A stretch of DNA of 64,000 nt. Origin: Strix aluco (lineage: Eukaryota; Chordata; Aves; Strigiformes; Strigidae). The stretch spans positions 5,581,985-5,645,984 of the forward strand of contig NC_133940.1 in assembly GCF_031877795.1 (NCBI RefSeq), written 5' to 3'. Position numbers and translations under genes: made by a program. Below the pieces are notes generated by a model. That model was not told where the DNA came from. It saw nothing but the letters and a program-made list of their open reading frames with translations, and did not search any database. Shown here piece after piece: positions 1 to 13,692 of this stretch. Every line of letters starts with the position of its first letter. The stretch's first letter is position 1.

Positions 1-3000
1 GATGTTAAAAATAACTTAAACCACTTTTTCTGATTGTTTCATCATAGGATTCAAAATCCATTATTGCATGCAAAGGTTTTTTCGGGCATTAGAACATACT
101 TGGTCGTGACAGAAAGATGCCCAACACTCTTAAGTCATAAACTGCATGACATTCAAGTGCAGTATTTGTCCTTACAGCATTACCAGAATGGGAACACAGG
201 AGTAAAGGCAGGACAAGCCAGTACTGTTGTGTGTAATGATTTTTTTCTACGGTACATTTAGAGAAAATAAGACCACCACCTTCAGAAAAAGTGAAAAGTG
301 TCACTTCTACAGCCAAAGAACAGCAATCTCTTGCAAAAAATCCTGTACAGGGGCATTGACTTTTATGGTATTAATTTGGCCTATTTATCGGGACCAGTTC
401 TGCTCACTTCCAAGTTGAACAGTCCTACTGCACTGCTGAGTTTTCCTCTCACTTTCCTGGAGTCATACACATTTATGAGAGCAGCATTTTTAATTTGTCC
501 ACTGTTGACGTCTTGCAGGTCAATAATAGGAAAGAAAAACTGACATCAACAATAAGAAAGGATGGAAAAACCCAGCGTCGTGGCTGTGGGAGTTAATGGG
601 GGCATCTTACTACCTTCAAATGGTATTGACCATTGTCCCCTTCTGTATTCATATTTTGCCTTCTTTTCTACTTGAGATGTCATGATAGCTCCTTGTTATG
701 AATGTTCCACCCGCTATTTGGCATTTCTGCTAAGTATTGTTTAAAAATAATTGAAACCTGGTAAGACTTTGGTGAGGTAAACATTCTATCTACTTTACCA
801 GCAGCAGCAGCAGCCTAGTAAGCACAGGGTTGGTGAGTGAGTAACCAAAGCTGGTTGTGGACAAGCTCTGCTCAACTTCATTAAAGGGGAGAGGCTGCAC
901 TAACAGCCCTGTACTTTCTTGCCTGTGAAGTCAAACAAAGTGAAAAACTTTAGGAGTTGCTTTCAAAACTCTGAACTTGCATCTCAGTGAGGAATAGCAA
1001 AATAAAGGAATTTTCCACATTTTGATAGCAGACAGAGGATTTTTTTTACCAGTCTGTTCTGATGATGGCACTGAATCTACACATTTAGAGATTTCTATTC
1101 TGACAGGAAAATTCAACAAACGTTTGATGTTGAAAACACATAATCTAAAGTAAAAAAAGGTTAAATGTACTGGGATTTGTGCTCATGAGTCACTTCCAAA
1201 GCTCAAAATGCTCAGTGAGTGAATAAAACATTCCAGAAAGTGCCGTGTACAGCAAGAAGCATCCAGCTTCAATAAGCAGATGATGTTTTGCCAGGCGATG
1301 AGCAGTGCCACATAACTATTCAAACTTTTGTTTTGCACTCTGGAGAGTTTCATTTCATAACTCTGCAAGAGATGTGCATGAGACTCACCTAGAGATGAGC
1401 CAGTAAAGCACTTCATTGTGTCCAGATTTTCCATGCTCTGAACATACCAAACCGTCGTATTTTCACTGTGCAAAACAAACCAATCCCTCCTGCTTAGCAT
1501 TCATAGTTTTGAGGACAGGAAATCATTAATATGACAGCGATAAGCTGCTACCTGCTTAGTGGGGAGTAAAAGAGCAGAACTCTGGATCTTACACCTTTAC
1601 ACAAACTGCTCGCTTGGCAGAGCTGAGAGAAATTGGAAAGGAGAGAGAAGAACCAAGTCAGAGCAAGATAAAAGATACTGTAGTCCCTTCCCCTACCCAG
1701 CCATGGTTTCAACAGGAAGGAGACTTGGGAGCACAAGCAGGAAGACTTGTGGCAGACTGACTCAGTCTGTGCAGCTGAAGCCAGGTCTAGTAACGCAGAC
1801 ATCGTCTAGAACACTTGTACAGTGTGTGTTTACCTCTCAAGACCTGCTCATTTTCTCAAAGTCTGCCTTTAAAAGAAGGCTAATCGTCAATTTACCATGT
1901 TTTTTCTCTGTCAACACACCTTTAAGATATACAACTGTCTCATTTTTACTCTAAAAGACCCTCAAATCCTGGAAATGTCCTATTTCTTTACAAAGCTCTA
2001 CTTCTGCACCTAGTTACCCACCACCACTAAATCTTTAAAATTAATACAGATTATCTAAAACACAGAAGCAACCCCAAAATGTTTCTAACATAAACTAATT
2101 ACATTTCCACAGCAAAGCTGGTTCACAGACCTGTATGTAGTTTCTAACAATAGCTGATACGTAATTCTTCCATACAGAATTTGCACTCTAGAAAGTCGCC
2201 AAATTAAACCGGGTAATAATATAACTGGGGGCAGGAAAAATGCTAGGAAGTGAGACTGTCTTCCTTGCACAACTAAGGGTTTAAAAGATATCTGGTAATG
2301 TGCCAAAATCTTGTGGCCACTGTAAAACAAACTCTACTTTTCATTTTCTTCTAATGGACCGATTCAAAATGCGTATCGATACAAAAAAGGATAGAGTTCA
2401 AGACTCCATGTAGGCAAATTATGCAGTTCTTTTTCGTAGATATGTTTACCTTTTATAACTGTCTCACTAAGATAAATGCTTTAGTAACTGTGGGCAGCTT
2501 CAGTTACTCATTATTAGATCTTTGATGTAATTCTTCTCCAGTATTCAGCATGTGAATTTATTCTGCAATTTGCACTCAATGCTTGCGGTAAGCCCAACAT
2601 GTACAAAGACAAAATGCTGTCAACATTTATCTGCTGCTTTACACATGCCTGGAGCAGAGCAAAGGGAAAGTGGCAAGCATTTATATTCCTGAACTCAAAA
2701 CAAGCTACATTCACTTGACACAGTGCGGTGTGGAAGAGTAGAAGAGATGAAAAAGTAAACAGGAAGTGAAAGAGTAAGGAAAGGATAAGAATGAGACCAA
2801 AAAAAAGAAAAAAATTCTAAAGAGAAAGAAGGATAAAATAGAATGCATCGTCAAAGAGAGAAAGAAGTCATAATCTTAAAAATAAACTCAGACCTGTAAC
2901 ATACTGAGTTCTCCCAGGACCAAGCAGAGCTCCCCACTGCTACTAAGAGGAGCCCAGTGGGAGCAAAAAAGGCTGGTGCGACCACTGCCAGCCTGGGTGA

Positions 3001-6000
3001 CGGCAAACACCGCCAGTAACAGCACGCAAAGGCATAATTCACACCGAGTCCAGTGCGAGCCTCGTCTCTGTGCTGAACATATAAGCAGGGAATAAGAAAG
3101 GAATGATTGTCTGCCAAATGGGCATGCACAAACTTACACAGAGGAAGAAATGTGATTCTCAAACCTCTGAAAACCCACCAAATTGCACAGAAAATATTCA
3201 GGTATCTCTGCAGTATAATGAAAAACATTCTGGTTCAGTCGGGAGGGAGAAGATCACGGAATGAGTAATTCAAAGGATAAGTCATATGGGTCCTCTGTAA
3301 CTATGGCTAGTTCAAAGCACATTTTTTCCGTGGAAATTGATACATCTATAATAAAAAACCTAATGGGGTTGTACAGGTTCCTTTTGTTTTTCTGGAAAAT
3401 TGCTGAAACGTGTTATTTCTATAAGGTAAAAGCAAATGTGTATTTTTAGAGAATCTTGCTGCTCACAAAGTCCAAGATTTTTATTTTTTGTTATACATGG
3501 TGACAAAGGTTTTGGACTCTCAGAATTTTTCCACTAGCAGAAATTTAGTTTTTATTCCTGTTCTATTTCCTCTGTCTTTCCTTAACAAACAGGTTTTTAA
3601 GAAAGGAAGAAAGATATAAATCCTATGCACTGCACTTGCAGATCAGTTGAATCCCCAATTACATTTTACAGACCAGTCCCACAAGGTGCCAAATCCCGCT
3701 GAAGTCCTCCAGCAGCACTGGGACTGGACGGTGCCCAGCACTTGGTCAGGAAGATCCTTGCCAGTATTGAAATGAGCTGCACTGTAATATTACAAACTTG
3801 CTACTAGAATTGATCCAGAGAAGGGCTAAGCATCCTCAGCTCTGATTACTTCTCATTGGGAACTGAGAGCACTTGGCAAGAAAGATCCAGCCTTAAAGCT
3901 GTCTGGCACATTATCCTATTTCATAGAGTGATTTATTTTAAATGAAAGCCTATGGATAGCAAGTGTCAATGGTGCAATAGTGCTAATGTTAGGTGATGCA
4001 CCCATCACACATGAGAAGAAATGTGGTCTCTCCAAGCAGCAGGTAGCGATGCATATGCTTCTGTCAATAAGATCCTACACACATTCCCGATGAGCACATT
4101 TCCAGCTCCTATTATCATTAGTGGGAGGGGGATGGGGGACGTCCATGTCTCTACGTGTTTTCTGTGCTAATCTGAGAGCTGGACCAAATCCCAGTACTTG
4201 GGTCACTTGTACACAGAGTTTTCATTGTGAATCAGGGGTAAAATGGCAGCCTCTCAGTTGTGCTTTGAAACTATGCATTTTTTAAAACTTGTGTATGCAT
4301 AAGCCTCTTATTTAATGAATGACTCCCTTTGTATTTACATGTTCCACCATCCACAGAACAAATAGGGTTTAGTCGTTTGAGAATGAAAACTTCTAGTACT
4401 CAAGGGAGAGAAGGGAAAGGGAAAAAATAGTTGCAGCTGTTTTATGGAAGTGGTAAAAAATCAATTAGCCTCTTAGTTTTAGATCTTACCTGATCTTCAA
4501 GGCATTCGGTGGACACAAATGGTTTCTTTCTGAAGTTACATATTCCGCAGCTTCGATCAGAAAAAAAATCTGATATAAATGTAACTGAAACATATTGGTT
4601 TCAGTGCAGCTGAATTCAGATTGAAAGTGGGCAGAAAAGTTATTTTAGGCTGCTCTGGATCATTATCCTAAATTAGAAGGATCTTACCAGACCTGAAGGC
4701 TTCTTAATCTTATGCCTTTTTTATTCCTCACTTTAGATTCGGCTGATAAATGAAATATGTGAAATAATAAATAAATTAAAAATATATGGCAGAAATCATT
4801 TCAAAGGATTTAGCAGCCAAGATAGGAATGTACTGAAAGCAGCATTTTAAGTTGTCTTGATTTCCAAAAGGAAATAGTTATAAATTAGTTCTAGGGCACT
4901 CTGACTCATTTATAAGAGTGGTTCAAGAAACTCTTCAATATTAATTAGTAGCCTGTGAATTCAGCCTATGCAATTATGATGAGACAGTTCTTTGGGTATG
5001 AAAGAGCTAACTTATCATATTTTTGAATTCACCATCTATAAGCTTGAATATTTTTGTATTTCCATATTTCTCAAGTAGCACTTAATTTAATCTTATCCCC
5101 ATTTCTTTCAATAAACCATTGTTGCGTCTCTTAAGCAGCACAGCTTCCTCCTCTAACTCATCTCCCCGTGAAATTGGTTTAATGAAGCAGAAAGGTATGA
5201 AGCATTAACAACACTGGAATTCATGTGGTAGCACTTCATTTTTCAGAGGCACTCACATTTCCTACCTAATTTATAAAATCAGCACACAAATGATTTTTAT
5301 CACAGCCATTACATCAGTATAAATTACTGCCTTTTCTATAACACGGCAGTTAGTCAAACTGTAGAAATTATATCTATTAGTCATAGGGAGGAGGAGGGAA
5401 AAAGAAAAACCTGTAGGAAAGATTTAGTGTAAAATAAGGACTGATAGCAGCCTTATTGAAACACTAATATTAATTTACCAAATGAGCCCAAAGTATGGAT
5501 ATTTTGCAAAGGAAAATTAAAACCACACACAGTAAAGCAAATAGGTCAATTTGTAAGGAGCCAAAAAGGAAACTCAGCAAACAAACTATGCTGTATCAGA
5601 GGCAGTCAGAAATGCAATTAGGAAGAAGTTCCTCACATCCAAGAAGGCAAGACATGCCTCACTTCCAGTCACGGTCCCATATTCGTCCCAAGCTTTCCCA
5701 TTCACCTCATTGCTCTAGCACTGGTGTTCTGCTTTTGTGTATGGTACCTCTTCCAAAATCATCGTTATCCTCCTAACTTCCTCCATGTGCACTGTCACCT
5801 ACTTGCATCCTGGTTGTTCCTTTCCAGACTAGTGGGAAACAGCCCCTACCACCCATGTTGCTGCACCGCAAAAATATAATGGTGCTTGCTGGGAAAATCT
5901 TTTAGTGTCCTCTGCTTTCCCAGTGATATAAACTGCTTTTCCAGGACCTACATCCCGATTTGCCTGTAAGAAAATAACTGCTCACTCTACAGATGCATCA

Positions 6001-6360
6001 CATACTTGAAAATACTTTGGTCTTGTACTGCTCTGTAAACACCACCTGTCTCCGCCAGATCTTCTGCTGATCTTACAAGTGTGTCCTGGGCCTCCTTTCC
6101 TGTTTGCTATTCTGCGAGCATGACTCCTTCCAGAATTGTTCTGTAAATTCACTGTTACCTGCTTTGTCAGATCTCTCCTCCAGATCTGCCTACGTGAAAT
6201 AGCCATCTGGTAGGTGGCAGGCAAAAGGTCAGCAGGAAATACTCTTTCAGAATCACAGAGATGCTCCAGAAAATCTACTTTTCCTATAACTTTTATTCTC
6301 ACTCTCCATTTTCCAGTTATTTCCCCCTGATGTACTTCCTCCCTCAGATCAGATGGGAAA
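1..6360. other. Intergenic sequence, no gene recognised
   Basis: AT-rich sequence with only short chance open frames. A (CAG)5 run lies at 799-813. No interspersed repeat could be named with confidence. Confidence 0.5.
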
Positions 6361-6425
6361 CACTCAGAGGCAGGGACCACGCCTTCTGATTTGTCCTCTC
6401 AGAGCAGCAAACATAATAGGACACA
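6361..6425 (+). repeat. L2-like LINE 3'-end relic
   Basis: The order CAGAGGCAGGGACCACGCC ... AGAGCAGCAAACATAATAGG resembles the L2 tail (GGCAGGGACCGTGTCT ... AGCACATAGTAGG). It is strongly diverged. Confidence 0.35.
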
Positions 6426-8139
6426 AAGCTTCACAGACACTACTTGATGTCATTGTCATTAGGGGCACTAAGTATTAAAATCAGTTTTAAAAAAAAAATC
6501 TGAGCTGGTGAGGTTGTCAGTGCAACAGCAAAAAACATGCAAGGTGCACACAGTTCAACCCACCTTTCCTAGGTGCATTTTGCCTTATATTTGGATTTCC
6601 TGCTCATTAATTAGCCTTTCCCTCTACATGACATCAGGGACTTTTTGCCTGGCTTTCTCTATTTCCAGCAGATGTAATACTGGTGTAGAAGTGTCTACTG
6701 ATGGCACCTTGTGGCTAAACCAGAGAAATGCTTGGGAATAGGAACAAGCATGAAGTAAGCCAGGAAAATATCAAGAAAAGGCTATAATATGAAGAGCATA
6801 TCCCTCCTGATGCAGAAATGGTGCAACACTGTAAAGCTTTGCAGACATCTCTTTGGCAAGGCTCTGCACAAGCACTGCCTGCTGAGGGCACCAAGAGCGG
6901 CTCCCCTCGTAGCCCCCAGCCCTTCGCAGAGTCTGGGGGTGCAAGCAGGGGACTTGGCCTAAAACCTCAGCCCAGCAGCAGGCAGGATAAGGGGGAAGAG
7001 GCCTGAGGCTTGCACTAGGCGAAGTGAACTGACAAATCCAACTAATCCAGTGTGTGAGGGGGAGAAAGGACCCAGGCTTTATCTGCTAGCCAGAGTCCTG
7101 GAGGTTAACACCAGCTTTGCTGGGTGCCCTTCGACTCTGCAGAAAAGTCAGCCTGAACCCAGGGATCAGTTTCTAGCATGCACTGGTCAGCAAAAACACT
7201 GACCTCCATGGCAGCTCTTTCTGCATCTCTTTTTAGAGGCATTGCAGTACCTGCTGCCATGGGTAGAGCATGTAACTGCTCTGGAAAGCTGATGGCATTG
7301 GAGGCCTCAAATGCCTGCTGATCACTGTTTCTGGAGGCACACGGTGATGTATTTGGTCCCTGTCTCTCTAGATTTTGCCCTAAAAGCTCGAGTGTGGGTG
7401 GCGGGTCCTAGATGTGCCTAGACCTGCGAGTCAGCTGCTAGTTTGCAGTCACGGCCAGAACTCGGTGTGGTGTGAGCACAGCCAGTAAGGTCGCTGGGTC
7501 CTTGCTGACTAGTTCAGGCACAAGCCCCGATCAGGACAGCCTTCAGCAAGGCACAGCCAAAGCTGAGCGTATACCAGTGCTGGCTCTGTTGGTATTAATG
7601 AATCATGTTCCCACACACAGTAGCTGACAGGATTCCCACAATGTGATGAGTAACAATGGTGGGATTAAGAGACAACAAAGGACACAGACATATCCTACAG
7701 ATAAAGGTTATTTGACACCAAGCAGTGTCATGTGAGATACGTCCTAGGTAGAGATCAACAAACCAGGAGCGCGTGTTAAGGTACAGATAGATGGGATACC
7801 TAAGCCCACCAAAGGTCTTCTGAGAAATGCTGTGACCACATGAAGAACGCATGACATTGTCCCAACCAGTAAGCAATAACTAAACTGGTTTTAAATAAGG
7901 CTGCTTCTCATTTACTGCATTTTTCTCAACTTTGATTGAGCCCAAACAGTTCTCTCCAGCCAATCCAGGTATTTATCCTACATGTCTCTCTAAGTCCCAC
8001 TCTGGTTTATATTCTCTTTAATATGTCATTAACATAATTCCCAGATGTTTTGAAGTCCTTCTAAGAGCTGGCTCCAAGTTTCTGCCCCCAACAGCTTTCA
8101 GTAGAAGTAAGCAGCATACGTAACGCTTGGGAAGAGATA
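6426..8139. other. Intergenic sequence, no gene recognised
   Basis: Composition is moderately GC-rich at about 6840-7560, without a repeat signature or a credible frame. Confidence 0.45.
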
Positions 8140-8215
8140 CAGGAGTCCTGTGGTTTGCCCAAGATCACCCAACAGATCAGATCTCCTGCATTCCAAAGAC
8201 TGGGACATGTCATTA
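8140..8215 (+). repeat. MIR-like SINE relic
   Basis: GTGGTTTGCCCAAGATCACC followed by CAACAGATCAG resembles the MIR segment CTTGCCCAAGGTCACACAGC. Confidence 0.45.
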
Positions 8216-10599
8216 CAAGATCTAAATACAACTCATAGAGGAAAACCTCTATGATGGAAAAATAAGGAGATGTGAAGACCTGGAAACAGATCATGTTACA
8301 GTTGGATATATGAAAGCCTGAAAGAATAACAAAAAAGGTGAAATTTATCTTTGCCAGGTAGACTTACAGATTCTCAGCAGACTAAGATCTTCAGACCTAA
8401 TCAAGTGTCATGCAAGGTATCAAAGAAACAGTTCTACATGCCCTATATAAACACCCAAGGCAAAAGAAATAACCCTCACTGCCCATCCAGGGGTTGGTGC
8501 ATCCATATTAAAAGGCAAATGAGACTCTCAAAAACCACAATGGTTTATAAGCAGCAATACAAAATAAACAGAAAACGTTTTTGTGCCAGACCTCACCTGC
8601 AGCTATATCAAGACATAGTTTTTTTTATGGCCTACCACAGTACTATACACAGTAATTCTCAACAGCTTTAATACAAACAGATTTTTGCATACAAGTATAC
8701 AAAGGTGTCCTGTCAGGCAAATTTTAGGCTTTCCAATCCATCAGAGACAGAAGAATTCTCCTTTACTGATTTAAAAAAAAAAAAAAAAATCAACCTTGAT
8801 GAAAAAACATGCTGTGATATGAAAAGCAAAATGACAGACATGGAAGACATTCAGCAGTAGCTGGTGTAAATTATTTTTTTTTTTTTTAGAAAACCTTTTT
8901 GTCCTTTCCTATAAAACCACTTTCTGCCATAAAATGACTCTTGCAACTTTAGTACTACTTCTCATCCTGTCTCTACTTAATACTAAAAGGAAATTAACAC
9001 CAACAGATAAGGAATAAAAGCCTCACATTGAGGGGAACTTTTACCTGGAAAAGAAAGAAGAGTGAGAGATTCAATGAAGACCACAAAAGACTTCACTATT
9101 CCATATTACCTGGAAGATGGTCAGATACCACTGTGATAAGCAGCCTTACAAAAACTTGGGAAAGGTTGATGACTGAAATTGGAATAATTTTTTTTTTTCC
9201 AAAGTAGATGTTTTACTGCTTTTTTGAAACAGTAAAGCTAAAGGCTCGTCTTTACCTTTTTGTGTAAATAACTTCCTTTGCCTGGGGTGTTCATCATCGG
9301 TTTGACCTTAAAATGCATGGCAGCGTTCTTAGCAATATTCAATCAATGGTAGGATTAAAGGTGAAATCAGTTACACAGAGGAAGCCTACTGCTGTTTCAC
9401 CAGTGTGGTGGCTCTAATCTCCCTCCAAGAGACTAAAGATCATAACTGATTTACTTCTCTTCCCTGGGGAACAATTTTCTGTAGCCTGAAGCAATCAGGA
9501 AACAGACTGAATTGGCTTTAATACCCATCTGCCCTAGGGGGGAGAGACTGTGAAAAGCTACTAGGTTGTTTCTTCTTCATACTTGTAATTAAATAAACTA
9601 TGACAAATTTGACAGGCAGAATTTCTAGCAGTACCAGTTGTCTTAAAACTTCCTACTCAGTGTGTAATTGATATATAGCAGCTATCCCCAAGCAGTATTG
9701 GAGAATATTTAGAGATTAAAATCAGTGATCTTCACTCCACGCCATGATTTAACCTATTGGCAACGTACCTCTAATTTTCACACCTACCAAGTGACAAAAA
9801 TAACCTTTTCAAGACTGTGAGACATGTTTAAGCACAAGTAAATGGGGCTTACTTTGATTTTTTTTTCTTTCCTTGACTGGGATCTTTCTATTATTTCAAG
9901 AATGCTAGGCATGTAAATGAGATGGTATTGATACAATGGAGAAACAGATCTTTGGTAACTAAAAAGTTTTTATATCAGAGAAGGACAACCTGGGACCATG
10001 AAAGCATTTTCATATAGATTAATATCAAAGTACGTATTACTAACAGCTCAGTCAATAAACCTTTGCTACTGCTCCTTTTCAAAACAGTGCCAGAGACAAA
10101 GATGATGACAAGTTTTTCTCTGACAAACTTTCTGCAGTCCAACATGTTTCTCAGAGTTGTCATAACAGAAAAATAATGACATTTTATAAATAAAACCAGG
10201 GTTTGTTTTTTCTAGTCTAGAGAAAAACATAGGAGAGATAAAAGGGTTGCTGTGAGTGCAGTCATTTCAAATATGCTGCTACCTACCTTTCTTATTCATA
10301 TACCCCAGCGTGTCCATGGGGAAGGCAAATGAACTCATCAGGATTTTTCAGTTTACAGTGTTAGAACCGGAGACATTTTCACATGAGCTTAGCTGAGACA
10401 GTTTACACTCACAGACAATTCTGACTTTTTCATAATTATTTAATTAATTTTAGGTTTATTAACATATTACTAGAGGAAAGCAAAGAATTTAAGAAATGCT
10501 TTGGTTTCTCTGTCCAGTCCTGTTGCCAAATGATACTGAAGCCTGACATCCTGGCGTTCAGAGGTAAAAGAATTGTTACTACTCCTGCTAGGTGTTTTC
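8216..10599. other. Intergenic sequence with homopolymer runs
   Basis: A17 at 8773-8789, T14 at 8874-8887 and shorter T-runs. No gene or transposon body recognised. Confidence 0.45.
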
Positions 10600-10695
10600 A
10601 AAACACAGTACCAACCCTCCAGTGGTGCAAAGGATGGCATTGCTTACCCCTGTTTCACAGATGGAAACAGATATGGAAATATAACAGAGGCCTTG
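10600..10695 (+). repeat. MIR-like SINE relic
   Basis: CCCCTGTTTCACAGATGGAAA and the sequence after it resemble the MIR core CCCCATTTTACAGATGAGGAAACTGAGG. It is highly diverged. Confidence 0.4.
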
Positions 10696-12929
10696 TCAAA
10701 AACATGCACTGATATTTCTGCCCAGCTTGAGGTATCTCAGTGATAACCTCTCACTAAGTGCCCACACATCTGGTTATAACACCTTTGAAAAATAACCCAC
10801 ATCAGCTGAGCCACACTTCCAAAAATCAACATTACTGAAGAATTTGCATATGAAAACATTTTAATCCTTTGTAGGACCAATGATGAGAAGCTGAATTACG
10901 TTGATCAATGTCCGTGGACAACATAAGAAAATTATCATCACCTCTTTGGTCCACACTGCCTGCTGTACCCAGTTACTAAGGAAATATAGAGGAGATGACT
11001 CTGGTAATCAACTATCTAGAGCAGATTTACAGGCTTTAGTTTTAAACAGTTACCTGTCACAACAAAATTACAGAAGTCTACTCAGAGTTCTGAAGTTAGG
11101 TTTGCTCTCTGTGAAGATCCATGGGCTGCTATTCCTAAATACATTTTCCAAAAAATATCAGTCAATGTGCAATTACAGACCCTTAATAGCAACTTACACA
11201 ACTATCTGACAAACAGAAATTCTGTGCTTTAACACACACCAACATGGTAGCACGGGTCAGATTCTGCAAAAGAATCTTTTGTACTTCCTCTGGTGCCTGA
11301 GAAACTGTGGAGACGTCTGAGGGTCACCAGTGCTGAACCTGCAATTAATTCCCATTGTTATTATGCTGAATTCTTCCCATCAAAGAAATAAAAGTGCTTA
11401 AATAAACAAACGGCAAACAGGAATTGAATGAGAAGCTAAACACTTAAAGCCACTCACCTTCAGATTTTTACTTTGCCAAATTGATAGTAAGAAGAATTGG
11501 TGGATGTATTTTCATGTTCAACTTAGTTTTTATACTGTACTTCAAAAACAAATTAAGTTTCAAAACATGGCAAGTGTTTAAATTGGGTATTGTATATTTT
11601 TTATACGTTTAAAAGAACACAAACATTTAGCTACAAGCACCTAAGACAGGTGAGTCATTTTTCTAAGAGCTAAACATTTACCTGTGTGTGATTAAGAGTT
11701 ATACAAAAAGCCAACGGTGACTGCTAAAAATCTACTTCATGCTGAAACTGCTGATAGAGAAAATTATGCTGCAAACAAAATCTATTCCGACGGTTTTGCA
11801 CTAAGATTTGAAGAATTCAAATATATTCCAAGACTTATAGCTAGCTTAAAAAAAAAAGAGTGTTAACATATAAAAAACAGCCATTTTTTAAAAAACTCCC
11901 ATTTCCCCTATTTCTCTTCTGCACCTGCTTTTTATTGCAATAGCCACAGGCTGTAATAAGACAGCAGTGTGGCTTCAAGCCTTGATACAAAGGAAGCTCT
12001 GTCTGAGCCAGTTACTCATCCACATGACATGATAGCTCCCATTTCCTCCTCCGTCTTGCTTTCTCAGAGCGGTGACAGAAACCACATTGCAGAACTGTCA
12101 AGATCCTAAAACCTGATTGTTAAATGCCAATTACCTTGATTAGGTTTCCTAAAAAAAGGGGGAAAAAAGAGCAAGAGATGTGGACCGAAGATTTACCTGC
12201 TATGTTCCGACTTGATAAACTGGAACTCAAGCATATCTTGTCTGCTCACAGATTCCACCCGTAGATCTGCTCAAAAAACATAGCTGTTTCTCTTTAGCTA
12301 AGAAAATTGCACTGAAAATCAATCACTTACAATAAACTTCCCTGTTATTTTTAAACAGCACTTTGAAAGTCATGTTTCTCTTCGAAGAAGAATTATGTGT
12401 AAAAATGGATGTAAAGATACCTGGAATTATTCAAAATTTCCCAAGGGAAACAATACCAACTAGGTAAGAAATTTAAAATTAGACTGAAACTCATACAAAA
12501 CAGGAGGTAGCCTAGAATAAGGCTGTGGGGCCTCTGAAATTCACAGGAGCAGGGGATGCTCAGCATTTAGAAAGACCAAACACAAGCATTTATCCTTCAG
12601 CTGAAAGGATTTGCCAATTCCTCTGAAGACCAACTCCACCACAATCTGCACACAGAGGTTGGTGTTCAGTCCCCAAATCTACTTACTCAGTGGCTAATGC
12701 CAGCATGATGGTGAGAAGAAGGTAAGGGAACGAGGTCAGAGAAGTGCGACTGCTACCCCGGGGCACGACTCATCACCCACCAAGGGTGCGCAGCCCCTGA
12801 GCATGAGCAGAGAATGACATTGTGCAGTGCATAACACAACACCATGGACGGACTGATGTGGCCTTGCTACTTCAGCACTCAGTCCTACCAAGTGCTTGGC
12901 CTGTCCTCCTTGGTCACTGGGGCAGGAGG
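10696..12929. other. Intergenic sequence, no gene recognised
   Basis: AT-rich with no long frame. The last 200 bp (12730-12929) could be an unrecognised 5' part of the adjoining CR1. Confidence 0.4.
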
Positions 12930-13692
12930 TGAGAAAGAGCATCAACTTGGGCCACAACAACCCCCAGCAGCGCTACAGGCTTGGGGAGGAGTGGCTGGAG
13001 AGCTGCCAGTCAGAGAGGGACCTGGGGGGGTTGATTGACAGCCGGTGAACATGAGCCAGCAGTGTGCCCAGGTGGCCAAGAAGGCCAATGGCATCCTGGC
13101 TTGTATCAGCAATAGTGTGGCCAGCAGGGACAGGGAAGGGATCTTACCCTGGACTCAGCACTGGTGAGGCCACACCTTGATCACTGTGTTCAGTTTTGGG
13201 CCCCTCACTACAAAAAGGCCATTGAATGACTCGAGCGTGTCCAGAGAAGGGCAACGGAGCTGGTGCAGGGTCTGGAGCACAGGTCTGATGGGGAGCGGCT
13301 GAGGGAACTGGGGGGGTTTAGTGTGGAGAAGAGGAGGCTGAGGGGAGACCTCATCGCCCTCCACAACTCCCTGAAAGGAGGGTGCAGAGAGCTGGGGATG
13401 AGCCTCTTGAACCAAGTAATGAGTGATAGGACAAGAGGGAATGGCCTCAAGTTGCACCAGAGAAGGTATAGACTGGATATTAGGAAGCATTTCTTTCCAG
13501 AAGGGGTAGTCAGGCGTTGGAATGGGCTGCCCAGGGAGGTGGTGGAGTCCCCATCCCTGGAGGTGTTGAAGAGTCGGGTTGACCCAGCGCTGAGGGATCT
13601 GGTGTAGTTGGGAACTGTCAATGTTAGGCTGATGGTTGGACTGGATGATCTTCACGGTCTTTTCCAACCTAGACGATTCTGTGATTCTGTGA
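12930..13692 (+). mobile_element. CR1 LINE, 5'-truncated, avian type
   Basis: Strong CR1 order: TGGGCCACAACAACCCCCAG, GCGCTACAGGCTTGGGG, TGAACATGAGCCAGCAGTGTG, GTCCAGAGAAGGGCAACGGA, then GGTTGGACTGGATGATCTTC and a terminal octamer repeat ATTCTGTGATTCTGTG. The remnant of the reverse-transcriptase ORF's C-terminal part can be read at 13263-13607 ([20 protein letters not shown]), but the element is truncated and not functional. The 5' boundary is approximate. It shares diagnostic sequence with the copy at 38 kb. Confidence 0.95.

Noticed and set aside
5982-6380. 132-codon minus-strand frame
   Set aside because: No start context, splice structure or family similarity, and its 5' end overlaps an L2-like relic.
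13263-13607. 114-codon open frame, and the similar 102-codon frame at 38214-38522
   Set aside because: Both are the remnants of the CR1 ORF2 C-terminal end inside truncated retrotransposons, not host genes.
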